DNA of 64,000 bases from JABLTI01 sp035528035. GTDB lineage: Archaea; Asgardarchaeota; Heimdallarchaeia; JABLTI01. The DNA is taken from contig DATKZI010000026.1 in the NCBI GenBank assembly GCA_035528035.1, positions 1 through 64,000 on the forward strand. Reading direction: 5' to 3'. The position numbers and the translations under genes were made by a program. Below the pieces are notes generated by a model. That model did not search any database and had not been told where the DNA came from. It saw only the letters and a list, made by a program, of their open reading frames with translations. Below, piece after piece: positions 1 to 8,835 of this stretch (its first letter is position 1; every line of letters starts with the position of its first letter).

Positions 1-2076
1 TTTATTTACAAACGGTCACATGGAATGTTATGGGATTTAAGAAAATGGTTACTTGAGAGTGTTGGCTTTGGTGATTTTATTTTTAAGCTTCCTTCAGGTG
101 AAACTGTTGGAATAGCACGTGATATCATCAGTTTTTACAAAGAAATTAATAGAGTACCTATTGAATCACTGATTTATCATGGTAAAAATGATCACTTTTC
201 AAATTGGTTAAGTGCGCGCGGTGAATTTGAAATAGCACAGAAACTTAAGCCTCGACAAGTATCAGAATTCGATCATGAAGAGTTGCGCAATTTCTTGTTA
301 ATTACTATAAATGAAGTGGTTCTAGAAAAAACTCGAGGGATCATAAGTGATTTTAGTCGTGATAATTACCATCCTGAAACACTATTTTTACGATTACGTC
401 CTGGTTCTTTAGGTGGCAAGGGTAGAGGTTTAGCTTTTCTAATGTTCTTGCTGAATTCATTTCTTATTCAAGATGAATTCAAGATGATTGATATTGAAAT
501 TCCTAAAACAATGGTTATCGGAACAGCAGAATTCGATAGTTTTATGGAAGTAAATAATTTGTATGATTTAGCTTACTCAGGATTCAAAGATGAGGAAATA
601 CGAGATAAATTCGTAAAAGCAAAACTATCTAAAAGTTTAGTCAATGATTTAGAATTTATCTTAAAAGATTTAAAAAATCCTCTAGCAATTCGTTCATCAA
701 GCCTTCTTGAAGATTCTGCTTATCAACCTTTTGCAGGTATTTTTAGCACCTATATGATTCCAAATAATAGTAAAAATGCCAAAGAAAATTTAGAACAATT
801 ATGCACAGCAATAAAATTGGTATTTGCTTCTCCTTTTCTACAAGTAGCTAGCTCATACGCTGAAACTATAGGTCAAACTGTAGAAGAGTCTAAAATGGCA
901 GTTGTAATTCAAGAAGTTGTAGGAAAGGAACATCATGAGCGTTATTACCCAGATTTTTCCGGGACAGCAGCTTCATATAATTATTATCCATTTGGTGAGT
1001 ATATGGTCCCCGAGGATAGAATAGCTCATCTAGCTTTGGGTTTAGGAAGAATTATTGTAGATGGTGGAGCATCTGTTCGTTTCTGTCCAAAATATCCTAA
1101 AATAAATTTCCATGCAACTCCTGATAAATTATTAGATTCCAGCCAGAAAAACTTTTACGCTATTGATCTCTCAAAAAGAGATTTTGATGTTTTGAAAGAT
1201 GATCCTTTCGTACAAAAATATGGTTTAGATGTGGCAATTGAGGATAAAACATTATCCCAAGTTGCTGATACTTTTCATTTCACTGATAATTCTTTACAAA
1301 TAGGTTATCATGGTAATGGTTCTCCTGTTATAACCTTCAATAAACAGTTACAATTGGAAACCATGCCGTTAGCTAATTTAATATCAAAAATCCTTATAAT
1401 TGGAGAAAAAGCTATGGGGTGCTCTATAGAAATAGAATTTGCTGGTAATTTTGGCAATTCCTCTAAAGAAATTAGTAAATTCTATCTCCTACAAATAAGA
1501 CCATTTTTACAACAAGAATCCATGCTTTCTGAGGAAAATATGGAATCTTATGAAGTAAAACAATTATTAGCTTATTCTAATCAAGTATCTGGAAATCTTT
1601 TCAGAAAAGATATTAGTGATATAGTTTACATTAAACCAGAAACTTTTGATAAAACAAAAACATTAGCAATGGTTCAAGAGATAAATAAGATAAATGCACA
1701 GCTAATGACTGAAAATCGTAAATATCTCTTATTTGGTTTTGGGCGATGGGGAACCTCTGATAGGTTTTTAGGCATCCCTGTAAATTGGCATAATATTAGT
1801 AACGCTAAAACCATTGTTGAAGCAGGGCTCGAAGATTTCCAAATAGATTTCTCACAAGGGAGTCATTTTTTCCATAACATTGTTACCTCTAACATTGGGT
1901 ATTTACATATCAAATATAATTTAGCGAATCATTTTATTGATTGGAAATGGTTGAAAGAGCAACCCGTTATAACTGATCTCGAATTTGTGAGACATATAAG
2001 AACTAATAAACCAATAACTATTAGAATTGATGCTAAAAATAGGGAAGGTATGATAATTAAACCAAAAGAAAAATAG
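1..2076 (+). CDS. PEP/pyruvate-binding (PPDK N-domain) ATP-grasp protein, 5'-truncated
   Basis: The frame is open from base 1 with no stop, and the first ATG (25) lies inside a conserved-looking region, so the true start is outside the window. The visible 691 residues hold an N-terminal segment with a FIFKLPSGE strand and a HFSNWL motif, then an ATP-grasp-like PEP/pyruvate-binding domain (GSLGGKGRGL near residue 131 counted from the ATG; AIRSSSLLEDS near 226; GLGRIIVDGGAS near 343). The swivelling His domain and the PEP-binding barrel of PpsA/PPDK are absent, so it should not be called PEP synthase. Similar bacterial proteins carry a receiver-like domain upstream, which may lie beyond the edge. 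cofE follows after 36 bases and may be cotranscribed. The family assignment is firm; the substrate is unknown. Confidence 0.75.
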   Translation, partial: FIYKRSHGMLWDLRKWLLESVGFGDFIFKLPSGETVGIARDIISFYKEINRVPIESLIYHGKNDHFSNWLSARGEFEIAQKLKPRQVSEFDHEELRNFLLITINEVVLEKTRGIISDFSRDNYHPETLFLRLRPGSLGGKGRGLAFLMFLLNSFLIQDEFKMIDIEIPKTMVIGTAEFDSFMEVNNLYDLAYSGFKDEEIRDKFVKAKLSKSLVNDLEFILKDLKNPLAIRSSSLLEDSAYQPFAGIFSTYMIPNNSKNAKENLEQLCTAIKLVFASPFLQVASSYAETIGQTVEESKMAVVIQEVVGKEHHERYYPDFSGTAASYNYYPFGEYMVPEDRIAHLALGLGRIIVDGGASVRFCPKYPKINFHATPDKLLDSSQKNFYAIDLSKRDFDVLKDDPFVQKYGLDVAIEDKTLSQVADTFHFTDNSLQIGYHGNGSPVITFNKQLQLETMPLANLISKILIIGEKAMGCSIEIEFAGNFGNSSKEISKFYLLQIRPFLQQESMLSEENMESYEVKQLLAYSNQVSGNLFRKDISDIVYIKPETFDKTKTLAMVQEINKINAQLMTENRKYLLFGFGRWGTSDRFLGIPVNWHNISNAKTIVEAGLEDFQIDFSQGSHFFHNIVTSNIGYLHIKYNLANHFIDWKWLKEQPVITDLEFVRHIRTNKPITIRIDAKNREGMIIKPKEK

Positions 2077-2112
2077 AAGATATATTCCATCAAAATACAG
2101 GAGTCAAGAAGT

Positions 2113-2883
2113 ATGCATTTAATACCATTAAGCACACCGATAATTACAACAAGTGATAATTTACATGAAGTAATTTTAAAAGCACTGGAAAAAGCCAAAG
2201 TAAAATTACTAGATGGAGATGTTCTTACTATCTCATCTAAAGTTGTTAGCGTTACATTAGGATTATTGATCAATAAAGATGAAATAACCGTTTCAGAAGA
2301 AGCAAAGAAATATTCTGAAATAACAAAATTAGCACCAGAATTTATGGAAGTCTCTATAAGAGAATCAGATGAAGTAATGGGTGCATGTTATGGTGCATTA
2401 TTAACAAGAAAAGATGGGAATGTTTTGCCAAATGCCGGAGCTGATCAAAGCAATGCTCCCTTGGGGTCAATTATTCTTCTTCCACCCAATCCATCAAAAA
2501 TTGCTCGAGACATTCAACATATGTTACAAGAGAAATTTAATTGTCGGGTAGGAGTTATTATCGGTGATAGTCGAGTTCAACCATTAAGACGTGGAACAAG
2601 TGGCCTAGCATTAGGTGTTGCTGGTTTTGTTCCTGTAATTGATGATCGTGGTAGAAAAGATTTGTTCGGGAGAGAAATGAAAATGACTCGTCGAGCTATT
2701 GCTGACAATCTTATGTCTGCAGCTGAAATTTTATCATGCGAAGTAGATGAAAAGGTTCCTTTCGTATTAATCAGAGGTGCTCCAATCATTCTCACTGAAG
2801 AAGACCTTACTGACACTATGTCGATTCCTCCTGATGAATGCATGTATTTTAGCACCTTCATGAAAAAAGAAACAAGGAAATGA
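2113..2883 (+). CDS. cofE: Coenzyme F420:L-glutamate ligase CofE
   Basis: Predicted GTP-dependent ligase adding L-glutamate to F420-0 in the last steps of F420 synthesis, cytoplasmic. At 256 residues it has the normal archaeal CofE length. Visible family hallmarks are an N-terminal ISSKVVS strand, the NAGADQSNAP motif near residue 106, the GVIIGDSR segment near 147 and the RRGTSGLALGVAGF stretch near 159. There is no fused FMN domain, so it is the stand-alone archaeal form. It sits 36 bases after the preceding ORF and 25 bases before nth. It fits the LLM-type (F420) oxidoreductase at 17668-18633. Confidence 0.92.
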   Translation: MHLIPLSTPIITTSDNLHEVILKALEKAKVKLLDGDVLTISSKVVSVTLGLLINKDEITVSEEAKKYSEITKLAPEFMEVSIRESDEVMGACYGALLTRKDGNVLPNAGADQSNAPLGSIILLPPNPSKIARDIQHMLQEKFNCRVGVIIGDSRVQPLRRGTSGLALGVAGFVPVIDDRGRKDLFGREMKMTRRAIADNLMSAAEILSCEVDEKVPFVLIRGAPIILTEEDLTDTMSIPPDECMYFSTFMKKETRK

Positions 2884-2908
2884 ACGAATATCTTGGTTAG
2901 CTTATTGG

Positions 2909-3571
2909 GTGAAATTATTGAATGTTATTGCAGAAGTAATTCGTAGATTAGATGAGCAATATGGAGTTAAGATTTGGGAGCGATGGCGTGAACCTGTAGG
3001 AGAATTAATTCGTACCATACTTTCACAAAATACTACCGATACAAATAGTCTACGAGCTTATGCAAATTTAACTGAAAGATTCAAGAATTGGGATGATGTG
3101 TTAAAAGCGGAAGACTCAGAGATAGTGAAGGAAATTCGTTTAGGGGGATTAGCTAATACAAAGGCAAGAAAAATCAAAAAAAGTCTCGCTGAAATAAAAA
3201 AGAGAGAAGGAAAGATAGATCTTGAATTTCTCTCTTCATTAACCTTAGCTGAAGCTGAAAAATATCTTGTATCATTAGATGGTGTAGGACCAAAAACTGC
3301 TGCTTGTGTACTAATTTTTTCATTTAATATGCCAATAATGCCTGTAGATACTCACATTCATCGTTTAAGTAATCGGATAGGATTAGTTTCTACAAAGTCT
3401 CGAGAGGAAACTCAAGAACAAATGAAGGGATTAATTCCAGAGAATGATATCTATAGTTTTCATATCAATCTAATTGAACATGGACGAAAAGTATGCAAAG
3501 CGGCTAAACCATTATGTGGGAATTGTTTTCTAACTGATTTATGTACTTATTATAAGCAAAATTTCACATAA
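2909..3571 (+). CDS. nth: Endonuclease III (DNA glycosylase/AP lyase)
   Basis: Base-excision-repair glycosylase/AP lyase for oxidised pyrimidines. The helix-hairpin-helix GVGPKTA carries the catalytic Lys129, followed by the catalytic Asp147 in VDTHIHR. The C-terminus has the [4Fe-4S] signature C196-x6-C203-x2-C206-x5-C212. At 220 residues it is the typical length. The start is GTG at 2909; no ATG gives a better N-terminus. It lies 25 bases after cofE on the same strand, so cotranscription is likely without an obvious functional link. Confidence 0.93.
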   Translation: MKLLNVIAEVIRRLDEQYGVKIWERWREPVGELIRTILSQNTTDTNSLRAYANLTERFKNWDDVLKAEDSEIVKEIRLGGLANTKARKIKKSLAEIKKREGKIDLEFLSSLTLAEAEKYLVSLDGVGPKTAACVLIFSFNMPIMPVDTHIHRLSNRIGLVSTKSREETQEQMKGLIPENDIYSFHINLIEHGRKVCKAAKPLCGNCFLTDLCTYYKQNFT

Positions 3572-3665
3572 CAATCAAGTTAAATTTTCGAGTAAAGCAA
3601 ACCTAATTAAGATAGAATTTATTTAACAATATACTATTAAATAACCGATTTAGGGTGGAAATTCA

Positions 3666-4157
3666 TTGTTTATAAAATCAACATTACTAACAATTAATGA
3701 GATTACCGCTCAGATAGTACTAAATTGGTTATTACCTGCTTTGGGAGTTTTAGCAGGAATTTTTATCATTTGGTTTGTTTGGCGATATTTAAAGCATAGC
3801 AATGAAGCAGGTCGAGTATCAGAATTTAATGAAAGAACATTCAAGAAACTCATAAGTGATGAGGTTGAACAAGAACATCACCCTGTTTGCGAAAAATGCA
3901 AAATGCTTATGAGAGTAGAGATTCGTTTTAAAGATTTCATGAAGGATCAAGGGGATTTCTTAGTACACAGAGATGTAGCAGAACAAACACTTGAATCACT
4001 TGTAAATAGTGGTAGAATAACAAAAAACGATATGAAAGCAATGCTTCAATTCTTTACTGATAACCCTAAAATTAATGAACAACTTTTCAAAAGATATCGC
4101 TGTATGAATTGTAATAAAATCGAAGTATTACCTTATACTACCATACACCATAAATGA
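3666..4157 (+). CDS. Single-pass membrane protein with C-terminal zinc-ribbon cysteines
   Basis: Not recognised as a named family. One strong hydrophobic segment spans about residues 17-42, followed by a soluble region with two CxxC pairs (CEKC near 75 and CMNC near 146) separated by about 70 residues of charged helix. This suggests a bipartite zinc-binding domain on the cytoplasmic face. The start is TTG at 3666, preceded by GGTGGA at 3655-3660. It is one of several membrane/zinc-ribbon proteins in the window. Function unknown. Confidence 0.6.
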   Translation: MFIKSTLLTINEITAQIVLNWLLPALGVLAGIFIIWFVWRYLKHSNEAGRVSEFNERTFKKLISDEVEQEHHPVCEKCKMLMRVEIRFKDFMKDQGDFLVHRDVAEQTLESLVNSGRITKNDMKAMLQFFTDNPKINEQLFKRYRCMNCNKIEVLPYTTIHHK

Positions 4158-4247
4158 CTGAATATTTTTCTCAATTTCTTACCTACCACAAGAATTTTAT
4201 CTATAGATATTAAAACAAACTCGTATTTTACACTGGAAGTAACCTAA

Positions 4248-5216
4248 ATGGATTTAGTATTTGTTTTCTTGATATTAATCCCCATTGGTATAGCTGTTGG
4301 TATCTTTGGAGCAATTACCGGACTAGGTGGTGGTGTTCTAATGGTTCCAACTTTAGCACTTGGTATATTCCTTTTTTCAAATCCAATTAGCAATGATATT
4401 ACTTATGCAACAACCATATCAAGTACTGTTATTTTGTTTACTGCCATTTCCGGATCAGTTGCTTTTGCAATTCAAAGGAAAATTGATTATGTTGTTGGAT
4501 TAGCTAGTGCTCCATTCACTATGCTTGGTTCCTATTTAGGTAAATTTACTCAACAAAAAATAGAAGCAACTGCTAATGGTGAAACAATAGTATTATTCTT
4601 TTTTGTTATTTTATTATTAGCTACATCCGCAAGAATGATCTATAAAGTAATAGCTACTAAGAGAAAAGCAATGAAAGCTCAAACAAATGATTTGAAAACT
4701 GAAAATCTAATGAATCCTGAGCCTCAAGTAAAAGGTACTGATGTACAACCTACAAGATATAAATTATTCTTGGATAAATTAACTCTTAACAGAGTTGTTA
4801 TTGATAATTCAAATAAAAAGTGGGAATATTCAGCTAAACTTTATCTCACACCAATAAATATTCTAGGTGGTTTTGTAGCAAGTATGGTTGGTGTTGGTGG
4901 AGGAATTGTGATGGTTCCAGTACTAAATCTCCTAATTGGTTTACCTATTCATTTCTCAACAGCAACTTCAGTTTTTATAATGATATTTACAAAAGTAATT
5001 ACAATCACTACTGCTTATACTGGTACATCGGTAACAGAAGGAATTTGGTGGCCATATGTTGCTGGTTTAGCGACTGGTATCATAATTGGAGCACAACTTG
5101 GTGCACTTTTCGCTAAGAAAATTAAAGCTGATCCATTAAAAATACTATTTGCTGTAGTGATTACTATAGTAGCAATTTGGTCACTTGTTGATTGGCAATT
5201 ACAACTAACGAGTTGA
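4248..5216 (+). CDS. TauE/SafE-family permease
   Basis: Multi-pass membrane protein (about 8 predicted helices) of the TauE/SafE family, whose members move sulfite, sulfoacetate or other organosulfur anions. The family's internal duplication is visible: GLGGGVLMVP near residue 26 and GVGGGIVMVP near residue 216 begin the two halves, joined by a charged cytoplasmic loop at about 140-195. At 322 residues it is slightly long because of that loop. No sulfur-metabolism gene is adjacent, so the substrate cannot be assigned from context. Confidence 0.85.
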   Translation: MDLVFVFLILIPIGIAVGIFGAITGLGGGVLMVPTLALGIFLFSNPISNDITYATTISSTVILFTAISGSVAFAIQRKIDYVVGLASAPFTMLGSYLGKFTQQKIEATANGETIVLFFFVILLLATSARMIYKVIATKRKAMKAQTNDLKTENLMNPEPQVKGTDVQPTRYKLFLDKLTLNRVVIDNSNKKWEYSAKLYLTPINILGGFVASMVGVGGGIVMVPVLNLLIGLPIHFSTATSVFIMIFTKVITITTAYTGTSVTEGIWWPYVAGLATGIIIGAQLGALFAKKIKADPLKILFAVVITIVAIWSLVDWQLQLTS

Positions 5217-5294
5217 CCATTTTCATTCTTTTTCTTTCCTATTAGATAATCCTTAATAAGAGACATATTTAATTTATTCTTGGATGACTGGATT

Positions 5295-5717
5295 ATGGCA
5301 GAAATAACCGATCTACACGTCTTAGCAAAAATGGCAAGAGGATCTCCAAATGAGGATGATGCTTTCATTATTAGAGATGATAAGGGGAATGAGTTATTAA
5401 AAATACATAATCTCGATGAACTTGTTGAAGCTTTATCCAATTTGAAACCAGAAGAGATTTTTCCCAGCCTTTGTAAATATGATCAAAATGATTTCGATTG
5501 TGCAATTGCTATATGGATCCATTATGTGTTAGGTGATGCAGTATTATCTGCAAAAGTATTAAATCTTGTAACTGACTATAAAGATAATCCTGAAAAATTA
5601 AAAATTGAAGTTTTTAATTTCTGCTTCAATAGATATTTGAATTTTCTTGAAGTCTTAGAAGATGACGATGATTTAACTATTTTTAATGATGAAACATTAC
5701 CACCTTTAGATTTATGA
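5295..5717 (+). CDS. Small DUF5752-like protein
   Basis: Predicted 140-residue acidic soluble protein. The first half reads as a short strand-rich module (DAFIIRDDKGNELLKIHNLDE) followed by an NDF...WIHYVLGD segment. I associate this pattern with DUF5752 proteins, in which a regulatory-looking fold ends in an N-D-F-x-x-W helix. The same layout (strand, long helix, HFSNWL) occurs at the start of the protein at 1-2076, suggesting a shared module. ATG at 5295 is preferred; an in-frame TTG at 5280 would add five residues. Family call is from memory of motif shape; function unknown. Confidence 0.5.
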   Translation: MAEITDLHVLAKMARGSPNEDDAFIIRDDKGNELLKIHNLDELVEALSNLKPEEIFPSLCKYDQNDFDCAIAIWIHYVLGDAVLSAKVLNLVTDYKDNPEKLKIEVFNFCFNRYLNFLEVLEDDDDLTIFNDETLPPLDL

Positions 5718-5761
5718 AATAAACAAATAGTAAAAAATAGTTTCATTTACAAAAATATCGT

Positions 5762-6922
5762 TTAATTTATTTCATCTGATTTTACTTCTTTACGAATATC
5801 TTGTTTCATACGCCAAGGATTTAGATCATATTTTATTCCCTTTTTAATTTGTCTTGGTTTTGGGAAATTTTCTCGTTCATATTTTTCGAGAAAATCATAA
5901 GCAAGTGATAATAAATCTGAAGGTTGCTTGATGGTAAGTGTATTCTTGTTTATATATTGTTTTTCCTCAGCCCAATCAAGGAAATCACTAAAATCCTCTA
6001 CGGAAAGATTATTTGAGCTATAACCTTGACCTAAAATTTGTAATCTATGAGCATTTGTTACTTGTTCAAATTGACTTTCTAGAGGAATTGTCCAAATCAA
6101 TTTCCCAAGTAAACATGTTTCCCATGCTAAATTAAAACCAGCATTTCCAATAACTGCTTTGCAAGAAACAAGATCTTTTAGAAAACCATCACGACTAGTT
6201 GCTTTAAAGTGAATATTATCGATTTTCTTTTCTTTATTAAAACCATAAACATGAAAGGTTTCATTTGGAAATTTCGAAAAGACTCCTATAAGCTCATCTT
6301 GTTCAAACCATGAAAGATAAACAACAAAATGATCTTCTAATGATACATCATAATTATTAAATTCACTTTTCCAGACTAAAGGAAATAATGTAATATCATC
6401 ACAAGTTTCTACTGATTGAGTAAAATCAAGAGCGTAACAATGGTTATAGTAAGGTATCATAGCATTAATAGCAATTCTCATAGCAATTTTATCATAACCT
6501 TTTCCGGGACTAGTTTCCACAGCTGGATGAAAAACAGCATGATGTCGATCTATACATATAACCGGTTTGCCAATTTTTCTTCCGAGTGTTGAAGATGAAG
6601 GTTCAAAATCAGAGAAAATAGCATCATAATTTTCTTTGGCATGTAATTCTAGCAATTCACGACGTGCTTTTAGATAATCACCAATATTGATTAGATTAGC
6701 TTGTATTGTTTTATTAAGATCAACTTTATTATTTTTATAAAGATCAATAATACCAGGTTTATGGAATGTCTTCGGAGCTAAACCAAAAGCATAATTTGGA
6801 GGTTCTTTACCAGATAGTAATACGTGAACTTCATGACCGTCTTGTATCAATTGGTCGATAAACACCCGAGACCTATTGATATGTCCTTGGCCATTTGTAT
6901 TAATTCCATAAAGAATCTTCAT
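5762..6922 (-). CDS. Glycosyltransferase, MJ1255-like GT-B family
   Basis: Predicted GT-B glycosyltransferase related to the archaeal MJ1255/VC2487 group. The N-terminus MKILYGINTNGQGHINRS gives the glycine-rich first Rossmann motif, and the C-terminal half has the donor-site pattern around GNAGFNLAWE. The ATG at 6922 is chosen because AGGAG sits about 8 bases upstream and the family begins with this strand. An in-frame ATG at 7021 would add 33 residues of unrelated sequence. Substrate unknown; cell-surface or lipid glycosylation is an inference only. Confidence 0.75.
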   Translation of the reverse strand: MKILYGINTNGQGHINRSRVFIDQLIQDGHEVHVLLSGKEPPNYAFGLAPKTFHKPGIIDLYKNNKVDLNKTIQANLINIGDYLKARRELLELHAKENYDAIFSDFEPSSSTLGRKIGKPVICIDRHHAVFHPAVETSPGKGYDKIAMRIAINAMIPYYNHCYALDFTQSVETCDDITLFPLVWKSEFNNYDVSLEDHFVVYLSWFEQDELIGVFSKFPNETFHVYGFNKEKKIDNIHFKATSRDGFLKDLVSCKAVIGNAGFNLAWETCLLGKLIWTIPLESQFEQVTNAHRLQILGQGYSSNNLSVEDFSDFLDWAEEKQYINKNTLTIKQPSDLLSLAYDFLEKYERENFPKPRQIKKGIKYDLNPWRMKQDIRKEVKSDEIN

Positions 6923-7105
6923 TTGACAATCTCCTATAATCAAAGAGGTAAATGGTCTATATAAAATATATTGTTTGATAGAGCTACTTAGTGATTGGAA
7001 AATTTTTTTTATTATCGACATAATTACATTAATTTATTTTTTTTAGGTTTGTTATAAAAAAAGAACTTTTTTATCCCTAGTTTCTTACTTTATAATTCAC
7101 TTAAT

Positions 7106-7136
7106 TTAAAATAACCTCGAGAGATTGTTATTTTAA
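7106..7136. promoter_or_regulatory. Perfect 10-bp inverted repeat between divergent genes
   Basis: TTAAAATAAC at 7106-7115 and its exact reverse complement at 7127-7136 flank an 11-base centre. The repeat lies in the divergent region between the glycosyltransferase and the aldo/keto reductase, about 30 bases before the latter's TTG start. It could be an operator or a leader hairpin. AT-rich palindromes arise easily by chance here, so support is modest. Confidence 0.35.
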
Positions 7137-7167
7137 GTAAATAATTAACATTAATGAGGTTTTTTGA

Positions 7168-8163
7168 TTGAAATATCGAAAAGTTGGTAGAAGTGGTCTA
7201 AAAATAAGTGAATTAGCTTTAGGTTCCTGGTTAACCTATGGTGGAACTGTTGAAAATGAAACAGCTAAAAAATGTATGGCAACAGCTATTGAGCAAGGAA
7301 TTAATTTTATTGATTCTGCAGAGATTTATGCAAAAGGAAAAGCTGAGGAAGTTATTGCTGAATTCTTGAAAGAAGGAACTGTTGACAGAAAGGATCTAGT
7401 TATATCAAGTAAAGTATTTTGGCCTATGAATGATAATATTAATCGATGGGGTTTAAGTAGAAAAAACATCATCAATGCAATAGAGGGAACATTATCACGA
7501 TTGGAACTTGATTATATTGACATTTATTATATGCATAGGTATGACTATATGACCCCAGTAAAGGAAACAATTGAAGTATTAGATGATCTTATCCACGCAG
7601 GTAAGATTCACTATTGGGGGACATCTGTTTGGACTGCAGCTCAATTAGAAAGAGCTAATGCTGTTGCAAAAGAATTGCATGCTCATAAACCAATTGTTGA
7701 GCAACCACTCTATAATATGTTGAATAGATATATCGAGTTAGAGATTATGTCTGTTACAAAGACTCATGGAATGGGGCTTACAGTATGGTCCCCGTTAGCA
7801 CAAGGATTGTTGACAGGTAAATACAATACTGGTATACCTGCTGGTAGTCGTGGGGAAAAATCAGAAACAGTTCAAAAATATTTAGCTGAAAGTGTTGATA
7901 AATTAAAGCAATTAGGAGATTTAGCTAAATCATTAGAAATAACTACAAGTCAATTAGCTTTAGCTTGGATATTACGAAGATCTGAAATATCTGCGGCAAT
8001 AATTGGTGCAACAAAACCAGAACATGTCATTGAAAATGTTAAAGCATCAGATGTCGAATTAACAAAAGATGTTTTAGAACAGATAGAAGCTATTTTAAAC
8101 AATGCCCCAGAATGGCCTTTAACCTATAAACCAAATGAATATTATCTAGAAAAAATGAGATAA
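7168..8163 (+). CDS. Aldo/keto reductase, Kv-beta/YghZ-like
   Basis: NADPH-dependent aldehyde/ketone reductase with the (beta/alpha)8 AKR fold. The catalytic tetrad is visible: Asp49, Tyr54, Lys82 and His123 (motifs FIDSAEIY, ISSKVFW and YYMHRYD). The C-terminal SPLAQGLLTGKY and IIGATKPEHV segments fit the nicotinamide- and phosphate-binding loops. Full length at 331 residues. The start is TTG at 7168, with GAGGT at 7155-7160 as a plausible ribosome site. Substrate unknown. Confidence 0.9.
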   Translation: MKYRKVGRSGLKISELALGSWLTYGGTVENETAKKCMATAIEQGINFIDSAEIYAKGKAEEVIAEFLKEGTVDRKDLVISSKVFWPMNDNINRWGLSRKNIINAIEGTLSRLELDYIDIYYMHRYDYMTPVKETIEVLDDLIHAGKIHYWGTSVWTAAQLERANAVAKELHAHKPIVEQPLYNMLNRYIELEIMSVTKTHGMGLTVWSPLAQGLLTGKYNTGIPAGSRGEKSETVQKYLAESVDKLKQLGDLAKSLEITTSQLALAWILRRSEISAAIIGATKPEHVIENVKASDVELTKDVLEQIEAILNNAPEWPLTYKPNEYYLEKMR

Positions 8164-8195
8164 GAAATTTCTCTTATCCCAAAATTTCTTTTTCT
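8159..8195 (+). terminator. Hairpin terminator after the aldo/keto reductase
   Basis: GATAAG (8159-8164) pairs with CTTATC (8173-8178) and is followed by a T-rich run. It begins within the stop codon region of the gene. The same stem sequence recurs at 12973 and 38436. Confidence 0.6.
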
Positions 8196-8230
8196 ATTAG
8201 AATAACCATTATTAATAATGTATATAACAA

Positions 8231-8262
8231 TTTTTATATATCACACAACTGCGATATCGCGT
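8231..8262 (+). promoter_or_regulatory. Promoter with embedded palindrome for the PadR/ABC unit
   Basis: A TATA-like TTTTTATATA (8231-8240) lies about 27 bases before the ATG at 8263, the spacing expected for a leaderless archaeal transcript. Between them is a perfect 10-bp palindrome, GCGATATCGC (8251-8260), the only GC-rich stretch nearby. A repressor bound there would cover the transcription start. Auto-repression by the adjacent PadR protein is an inference. Confidence 0.5.
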
Positions 8263-8796
8263 ATGTTTCCGATTTTCTCTCCAACCAAAGTACTCGACAG
8301 TATGATACTCATGCAAATAGTATCAGAAGGACCACTTCATGGATATGCATTAACTGCTTTAATTGACGAAAAATTCGGCTGGAAACCAAGCCAAACAGCT
8401 GTTTATAATTCTTTAAAATCCATGGAAACTGAAAATTTGGTTGTTGCTGAAGAAAAAATCGAAAAAGGACGAGTTCAAAAAATATACTCTATAACAGAAC
8501 AAGGAATGGCTTTTTTCGATAAAACTCAGCAAATAATGCGAAAACACATGGCAGAAAATTTTTCTCAATTCTTTTCATTTGTTCAAATGGTTGGAGAAAT
8601 TACTAATTCGGAAGAATCAGCAGTAATACAAGAAAGTATTCAATCAATTATAAAAAATATGAGAAAAACGTCTCGTATTATTTTGATATTAGTACGAAAA
8701 GCGCCAAAGGAAACTCAAAAGATTTTGGAAGATACCTTAGCTTCTCTCAATAAACTTGCTGCTTCGTTTGATATACAAATTCAGGAAGATGATTAA
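8263..8796 (+). CDS. PadR-family transcriptional regulator
   Basis: Winged-helix regulator of 177 residues. The PadR core is visible: GPLHGYALTALI helix near residue 23, TAVYNSLKSME recognition helix near 44, and wing strands ending in QKIYSITEQG, followed by a long C-terminal helical dimerisation region. The ATG at 8263 is preferred over 8218 because a TATA box and palindrome lie inside the longer version, implying a leaderless start. The two ABC-exporter genes follow after 39 bases, as LmrR accompanies LmrCD in Lactococcus, so it probably controls them in response to a drug-like ligand. Confidence 0.85.
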   Translation: MFPIFSPTKVLDSMILMQIVSEGPLHGYALTALIDEKFGWKPSQTAVYNSLKSMETENLVVAEEKIEKGRVQKIYSITEQGMAFFDKTQQIMRKHMAENFSQFFSFVQMVGEITNSEESAVIQESIQSIIKNMRKTSRIILILVRKAPKETQKILEDTLASLNKLAASFDIQIQEDD

Positions 8797-8835
8797 ACAA
8801 AGAAATAACAATATAATTAGGAGTAAAAATCGACA

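Noticed and set aside
1..2076. PEP synthase or pyruvate phosphate dikinase
   Set aside because: Only the nucleotide/PEP-binding half is present; the catalytic His domain and barrel are absent.
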